Shown one piece after another: positions 5,618 through 9,037 of a stretch of DNA of 9,037 nucleotides. This stretch comes from Vulcanimicrobiota bacterium. GTDB taxonomy: Bacteria; Vulcanimicrobiota; Vulcanimicrobiia; Vulcanimicrobiales; Vulcanimicrobiaceae. A program made the position numbers and the translations under genes. Position 1 is the stretch's first letter; each line of letters opens with the position of its first letter. The notes below the pieces were generated by a model. That model searched no databases and had not been told where the DNA came from. It saw nothing but the letters and a program-made list of their open reading frames with translations. The stretch covers positions 1-9,037 of the forward strand of contig JAFAMS010000054.1 in the NCBI GenBank assembly GCA_019233165.1. Direction: 5' to 3'.

Positions 5618-7545
5618 GGACGCGTCCCGCGAGCCGTCTCGCCGACGTCGCGCCGCAACTCGAAGCGAACCTGGGGCGAACGCAAATCCGCAGCGCGCCG
5701 GCGTTTGCCGTCGGCGAGATCCGGGTCGAGACGGTCATGGTCGCGATGCGCGACGGCGTTCGCCTCGCCACCGACGTGTATCTTCCGCCGAAGCTTCCGG
5801 CCCCGGCGCTCGCCGTCCGAACGCCGTACGGCCGGGCGATCGACGGATTCATCGGCGTCTTCATCGCATTCGCGCGCCGGGGGTACGTCGTCGTCTCGCA
5901 GGACTGCCGCGGCACCGGCGAGAGCGAGCCCGCGTCGTGGGACTACTACATGTTCGAGCCGGAAGACGGGTACGACTTCGTCGACTGGGTCGTGCGCCAA
6001 GCATGGTTCGAGGGGTTCCTCGGCGCCTTCGGCGGCTCGTACCTCGGTCAGACGCAATGGCAGATGGCGATGCATCCGCGGATGTCGGCGATCGTTCCCG
6101 ACGTGAGCGGGCTCGGCGTCGCGGTGAACACCTTGCGCTTGCACATGTTCGCGAACGCCTATTCGCGCTCGGTCGGAAAGGGCGCGGATAAGGTCGCAGT
6201 CTCTGCCGCCGACTTGGAAGCCCAGATCCTCGACGAGACGCTTGCAACGGGATTCTTCAACGAACCGCTGCACGAGCCGTTCTCCGATTCACTCCTGACC
6301 CGTTACCCGAACTTGCGCGAGCTGCCGCCCGTCGAGGCGAAGCGATGGCTGTGGGAACGCTACTGCGCGCTCGGGTGCGCAGAGCGCGCCGAGTTCGTCC
6401 GTTCCGCGATGAACGTGACGAACGTTCGGAACGTCGACGTCGAGCGGCTCTCGACGATCTTCGGTCACCGGATCGCGCACGACGCGCACACGTTGCCGCA
6501 TCCCCGCCCTGCCGAGTTACTGCCGTCGATGCAGGCATCGATCATGCTGCGAACCGGATGGTACGACTGGGGGCTCAACGACGCGCTCGCGACGTGGGAA
6601 CTGATCCGGCGCTGCGCTCCGGAGCGGTTGCGCTCGCGCTGCAGGCTGCTCGTCGCGCCGAGCGCGCACAACATGCCGGGGTATCACGAAGGTATGGCGG
6701 AGCGTCCCGAGCTGCAGCACGCGTACGGGGCGACCGCAAACTTCAACACGCTCTACGATTGGTTCGAGACCGCGCGCCGGGATGAGATCGAGTCCTGGCC
6801 TGCGGTCATCTACTATCTCATGAGCGCAAACGAATGGCACGTCGCCGAAGACTGGCCGCTCCCCGACGCGCGGGAGCTCTCGTTCTACCTCGATGCCGGC
6901 GGAACGCTGACAACCACGCCGCCGCAGGGACCCGCAGATTCCGATCGCTACGTTTACGATCCGAACGATCCGACCCCGACGCTCGGAGGAAGCATCGTCT
7001 CGTACGTCTACCCGCCGGGCAGCGTCGACGTCAGTCCGCTCCACGGGCGCAAAGACCTCGCCGTCTACACGAGCGCCCCGCTCGAACGCGATCTCGACGT
7101 CGTCGGTCCGCTGCGGTGCGTGTTGTATGCGAGCTCGAGCGCGGCCGACACGGACTTCGGCGTGCGCCTCAGCGACGTGTTCCCCGACGGACGAGCGATC
7201 CAATTGCAAAACGGATTCTTGCGCGCGCGGTACCGCGAGCTCGACGGAGAGCCGCAGCTGCTCGAGCCCGGACGCATCTACCGGTTCGAGATCGACATGT
7301 GGGCGACGGCCAACCGTTTCAAGGCCGGGCACCGGCTCCGCATCGACGTCTCGTCGGCGGATTTTCCGCGATTTGACCGTCACACCAACCGGGCGGGGGA
7401 GCCGGGGCCGCCGCTTTGCGCCACCCAGACGATCTACCGTGACCGACAGCACCCATCGCATCTGGTCCTTCAGGTCCACGATGCCCCGCCCCCCGGCGTT
7501 GTGGGCCCCATCACGCGACGCCTGCGGAGGGCGGGTCTACCATAG
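5614..7545 (+). CDS. S15/CocE-type serine hydrolase (X-Pro dipeptidyl-peptidase / acylase family)
   Basis: This protein has 643 residues if it starts at TTG 5614, which overlaps the previous stop (TTGA). No ATG or GTG lies between there and ATG 5737, and that ATG would remove the first strand before MRDGVRLATDVYLP. The N-terminal alpha/beta-hydrolase domain carries the oxyanion-side SQDCRGTGESE, the nucleophile Ser142 in GGSYLGQ, the acid Asp318 in GWYDWGLND, and the base His352 in APSAHN, spaced much as in cocaine esterase. The C-terminal jelly-roll PepX_C domain begins near residue 421 (ELSFYLDAGG) and includes PLRCVLYASS and FKAGHRLRIDVSSADFPRF. Members cleave X-Pro dipeptides, alpha-amino-acid esters, beta-lactam side-chain amides or other acyl bonds, so the substrate cannot be assigned. 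There is no signal peptide, which suggests a cytosolic enzyme acting after import. A GTG at 5545 inside the upstream gene is a less likely start. Confidence 0.88.
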   Translation: MRTRPASRLADVAPQLEANLGRTQIRSAPAFAVGEIRVETVMVAMRDGVRLATDVYLPPKLPAPALAVRTPYGRAIDGFIGVFIAFARRGYVVVSQDCRGTGESEPASWDYYMFEPEDGYDFVDWVVRQAWFEGFLGAFGGSYLGQTQWQMAMHPRMSAIVPDVSGLGVAVNTLRLHMFANAYSRSVGKGADKVAVSAADLEAQILDETLATGFFNEPLHEPFSDSLLTRYPNLRELPPVEAKRWLWERYCALGCAERAEFVRSAMNVTNVRNVDVERLSTIFGHRIAHDAHTLPHPRPAELLPSMQASIMLRTGWYDWGLNDALATWELIRRCAPERLRSRCRLLVAPSAHNMPGYHEGMAERPELQHAYGATANFNTLYDWFETARRDEIESWPAVIYYLMSANEWHVAEDWPLPDARELSFYLDAGGTLTTTPPQGPADSDRYVYDPNDPTPTLGGSIVSYVYPPGSVDVSPLHGRKDLAVYTSAPLERDLDVVGPLRCVLYASSSAADTDFGVRLSDVFPDGRAIQLQNGFLRARYRELDGEPQLLEPGRIYRFEIDMWATANRFKAGHRLRIDVSSADFPRFDRHTNRAGEPGPPLCATQTIYRDRQHPSHLVLQVHDAPPPGVVGPITRRLRRAGLP

Positions 7546-7548
7546 GAG
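7544..7548 (+). promoter_or_regulatory. Closely spaced ribosome-binding site AGGAG for the 108-residue gene
   Basis: AGGAG overlaps the stop codon of the S15 hydrolase gene and lies only 3 bases before the ATG at 7552, closer than the usual 5-9. The next in-frame ATG (7564) would be 15 bases away, which is worse. The overlap with the stop implies translation coupled to the hydrolase gene. Confidence 0.45.
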
Positions 7549-7551
7549 TGT

Positions 7552-7878
7552 ATGCACGCCTTCATGGACGATCCGACGTCGGAGCTCCACGATCAGCAAG
7601 CGGCCCGCGAGGTCGCGGCGGCGATCGACGCGATCTCGGCCGACATCCTCAAGAACACGCCGCAGCTCTATGCCTCGGGGAATCCGCTGCACGACATCCC
7701 GCATCTCGCCAACGCGATGGAGAAGTCGATCCAGCGGGGGAAGTTTGAAGACGCGCGGATCCGCGCGACGACGCTCGAGAAATACATCGAGTCGTATTCG
7801 CCGGTCGACGAGCCCGCACAAGAAGCGAAGTACTTGTTGCGCCATCGCGTCCGGCTCCTGACGCACACCGAAGACTAG
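7552..7878 (+). CDS. Conserved-looking hypothetical small protein, 108 residues
   Basis: I do not recognise the family. The protein is short, soluble, charged and predicted mostly helical. A first amphipathic helix (AAREVAAAIDAISADILK) is followed by NPLHDIPHLANAMEKSI, then GKFEDARIRATTLEKYIES, and a last helix EAKYLLRHRVRLL. This pattern of short paired helices resembles small helical-bundle or TPR-like proteins, but no repeat is convincing. There is no signal peptide, transmembrane span or cysteine. His residues at 47 and 51 (HDIPH) could bind metal, but this is speculation. Codon third positions are G/C-rich like the neighbours, which supports a real gene. It sits 6 bases after the S15 gene and 9 bases before dtd, so it is probably co-transcribed with them. 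The start at 7552 (MHAFMDD) is chosen over the internal ATG at 7564 because of the AGGAG. Confidence 0.75.
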   Translation: MHAFMDDPTSELHDQQAAREVAAAIDAISADILKNTPQLYASGNPLHDIPHLANAMEKSIQRGKFEDARIRATTLEKYIESYSPVDEPAQEAKYLLRHRVRLLTHTED

Positions 7879-7887
7879 CCGGCGCCG

Positions 7888-8337
7888 GTGCGCGCCGTCG
7901 TCCAGCGCGTAAGCCGCGCCGAGGTTCGCGTCGGCGGGGAGTCCGTCGGCCGGATCGATGGCGGCCTCCTCGTCCTGGTCGGGGTCGGGATCGACGACGG
8001 CGAGGCGGATGCGGTCGCGCTGGCGCAAAAAGTTGCCGGGCTGCGGATCTTTCGAGATGAAGCCGGCGAGATGAATCTCGACGCCCGCGCGACGGGCGGC
8101 GCCATCCTCGTCGTCTCCCAGTTCACGCTCCACGGCGACGTCCGAAAGGGGCGGCGGCCTTCCTTTATAACGGCCGCGCGGCCCGAGCAGGCGTCGCCGC
8201 TGTACGAGCGCGTCCTCGCCGAAATACGCCGAATGGGGCTCGTCGCCGAGGGCGGACGCTTCGGCGCGACGATGCAAGTTGAGCTCGTCAACGATGGGCC
8301 GGTAACGGTACTCCTCGATACCAAGCGGCTGTTCTAG
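7888..8337 (+). CDS. dtd: D-aminoacyl-tRNA deacylase (D-Tyr-tRNA deacylase)
   Basis: This 149-residue homodimeric proofreading enzyme hydrolyses D-aminoacyl-tRNA (and Gly-tRNA-Ala) in the cytosol, so D-amino acids are not locked onto tRNA. The start MRAVVQRVSRAEV is the family's standard N-terminus and fixes the GTG at 7888. The active-site motif SQFTL is at 77-81, followed by KGRRPSF at 87-93. The cross-subunit Gly-cisPro motif NDGPVT is at 135-140. Length and motif spacing are canonical. After SQFTL the sequence reads HGD where many homologues have YAD or AAD, a minor variation. No clear ribosome-binding site precedes the GTG; the 10 bases before and including its first G form the palindrome CCGGCGCCGG. 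It lies 9 bases after the 108-residue gene, on the same strand as genes for D-amino-acid-related enzymes, which fits a protective role. Confidence 0.96.
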   Translation: MRAVVQRVSRAEVRVGGESVGRIDGGLLVLVGVGIDDGEADAVALAQKVAGLRIFRDEAGEMNLDARATGGAILVVSQFTLHGDVRKGRRPSFITAARPEQASPLYERVLAEIRRMGLVAEGGRFGATMQVELVNDGPVTVLLDTKRLF

Positions 8338-8347
8338 GAGCACCTTC

Positions 8348-8365
8348 GGGCGGGCTAGAACGCCC
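8348..8365 (+). terminator. Possible weak stem-loop after dtd
   Basis: GGGCG at 8348-8352 can pair with CGCCC at 8361-8365 across an 8-base loop, 10 bases after the dtd stop. There is no T-tract after it, so it is not a classical intrinsic terminator. In GC-rich DNA a 5-bp stem like this can arise by chance. Confidence 0.2.
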
Positions 8366-8386
8366 CCCGACCACCCACCCCGCCCC
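8363..8386 (-). other. G-quadruplex motif on the minus strand (C-rich block on plus)
   Basis: On the plus strand there are four C-runs: 8363-8368 (6), 8374-8376 (3), 8378-8381 (4) and 8383-8386 (4), separated by loops of 5, 1 and 1 bases. The complement therefore meets the four-run, short-loop G-quadruplex rule within 24 bases. It occupies the only sizeable non-coding gap in the window, between dtd and the EF-G-like gene, and lies on the template strand. A role in promoter function, pausing or termination is possible but not shown. Confidence 0.6.
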
Positions 8387-8398
8387 ACCGTGACGGTG
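8386..8398 (+). promoter_or_regulatory. Small hairpin just upstream of the EF-G-like ribosome-binding site
   Basis: CACCG at 8386-8390 and CGGTG at 8394-8398 form a perfect 5-bp stem with a TGA loop, ending 4 bases before the AGGAG at 8403. It may shape the leader of this mRNA. It is short, and chance is a real alternative. Confidence 0.25.
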
Positions 8399-8402
8399 AT
8401 TT

Positions 8403-8407
8403 AGGAG
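8403..8407 (+). promoter_or_regulatory. Ribosome-binding site AGGAG for the EF-G-like gene
   Basis: AGGAG lies 8 bases before the ATG at 8416, near-ideal spacing. It is one of the best-placed Shine-Dalgarno sites in the window and fits a well-translated gene that does not rely on coupling to an upstream stop codon. Confidence 0.75.
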
Positions 8408-8415
8408 ACCGTGGA

Positions 8416-9037
8416 ATGCCGGACATTTCACGCCTGAGGGACGTCGCGGTCGTCGGGCCGCACCACAGCGGCAAGACGACCCTTATCGAAGCCCTGCTCG
8501 CGCATTGCGGCGCGATCCCGCGCCGCGGTTCCGTCCACGACGGGACTACCACCACCGACCATGAGCCCGAGTCGATCGGGCACGCGCAATCGACCTGCGT
8601 CAGCTTTGCGCACACGACGTGCGGCGACGTCGATCTCAATATCATCGACTGCCCGGGATTCGTCGATTTCTTTGAAGAGGCTAAGACGGCATTGCTCGCC
8701 GCGGATGCCGCAATCGTCGTCCTGGATCCCGACCCAGGCCGCGTCATGCAGACGCAGACGCTCATCGATTTCATCGAATCGCGCAAGATGCCGCACCTTT
8801 TCGTGATCAACAAGATGGATCGCGAGGGCGCGGATTTTATCGGGACGCTGGCGACCCTCCGCGACGCCTACGGCCTGCACGTCGTCCCCGAACATCTTCC
8901 GATCGGTGCCGGACCAGACTTCAAGGGTTACGTCGATCTCGTCGAGCAGGTCGCGTACGCTTTCGATGCGGGCGGGAAGGAGCACCAAGTCGAGATCGAC
9001 GCCGCGATCCTCGAGAACGTCCATCGCTATCGTCGCG
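8416..9037 (+). CDS. EF-G-like translational GTPase (EF-G paralogue), 3' partial
   Basis: The first 207 residues of a GTPase run off the window end. The G1 P-loop is GPHHSGKT (14-21). A segment RRGSVHDGTTTTDHEPES (about 36-53) is typical of the EF-G-like/EF-G2 branch. G3 is DCPGF (78-82), and G4 is NKMD (132-135). An EF-G insert begins near PEHLPIGAG and KGYVDLVEQVAYAF. Two key sites differ from translocating EF-G. The switch I RGIT block reads HAQS (56-59). The catalytic His of DTPGH is Phe82. This points to a paralogue (the type often called fusA2 or EF-G-like protein) rather than the housekeeping factor, which usually sits with rpsL, rpsG and tuf. Mycobacterial EF-G2, as I recall, also lacks the His and has weak or no GTPase activity. 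The ATG at 8416 is supported by AGGAG at 8403-8407. Domains II-V are outside the window, so their integrity is unknown. Confidence 0.85.
   Translation, partial: MPDISRLRDVAVVGPHHSGKTTLIEALLAHCGAIPRRGSVHDGTTTTDHEPESIGHAQSTCVSFAHTTCGDVDLNIIDCPGFVDFFEEAKTALLAADAAIVVLDPDPGRVMQTQTLIDFIESRKMPHLFVINKMDREGADFIGTLATLRDAYGLHVVPEHLPIGAGPDFKGYVDLVEQVAYAFDAGGKEHQVEIDAAILENVHRYRR

Noticed and set aside
5479..7479. Minus-strand and alternate-frame open frames across the S15 hydrolase
   Set aside because: All overlap a gene with a full catalytic triad and PepX_C domain, and their translations are Arg-rich without motifs.
7879..7888. Perfect palindrome CCGGCGCCGG before dtd
   Set aside because: With no loop it cannot form a hairpin of note, and 10-base GC palindromes are common at this base composition. 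I see no reason to call it an operator.
8338..8415. Sigma70-type promoter for the EF-G-like gene
   Set aside because: I could not find a convincing -35/-10 pair in this 78-base gap; the sequence is C-rich with no TATAAT-like box. A promoter may still exist but cannot be supported here.

Overview
The window is high-GC bacterial DNA. Nearly every base is coding, all genes read on the + strand, and most gene junctions overlap or have gaps of only a few bases. Codon third positions are dominated by G and C, and GTG and TTG starts are common. No rRNA, tRNA, CRISPR array or insertion sequence is visible. The lineage cannot be fixed from this sequence. The style fits a GC-rich soil or environmental heterotroph; an uncultured phylum such as Eremiobacterota is a guess only.

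Layout: (1) Positions 1-270 hold the end of an open frame whose first 148 bases are a diverged copy of an internal part of the following dppC gene, fused in frame to an unrelated tail. (2) 267-2714 encode part of a Dpp/Opp/Nik-type ABC importer: an inner-membrane permease (dppC) and two ATPases (dppD, dppF). The substrate-binding protein and first permease (dppA, dppB) would lie upstream, outside the window. (3) 2711-3376 is a GntR/FCD-family regulator translationally coupled to dppF. (4) 3373-7545 is a catabolic block: an M19 dipeptidase, a DadA-like FAD-dependent D-amino-acid oxidoreductase, and an S15/CocE-type serine hydrolase. (5) 7552-7878 encodes an unrecognised 108-residue protein, followed after 9 bases by dtd, D-aminoacyl-tRNA deacylase. 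(6) A 78-base gap holds a C-rich block, which is a G-quadruplex motif on the minus strand, and small hairpins. (7) 8416 to the window end is the start of an EF-G-like translational GTPase with non-standard switch motifs.

Working model (inference): the importer brings in short peptides, possibly cell-wall or D-residue-containing dipeptides. The M19 enzyme splits them, the FAD enzyme oxidatively deaminates the released D-amino acids, the S15 hydrolase processes amides, esters or peptides, and the GntR protein senses a small acid or amino acid to control the unit. dtd nearby would protect tRNA from D-amino acids. The junctions from dppC to the S15 gene suggest one transcript, and the gaps before the 108-residue gene (6 bases) and dtd (9 bases) allow it to run on. 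The gap before the EF-G-like gene is the only plausible place in the window for a new transcription unit.
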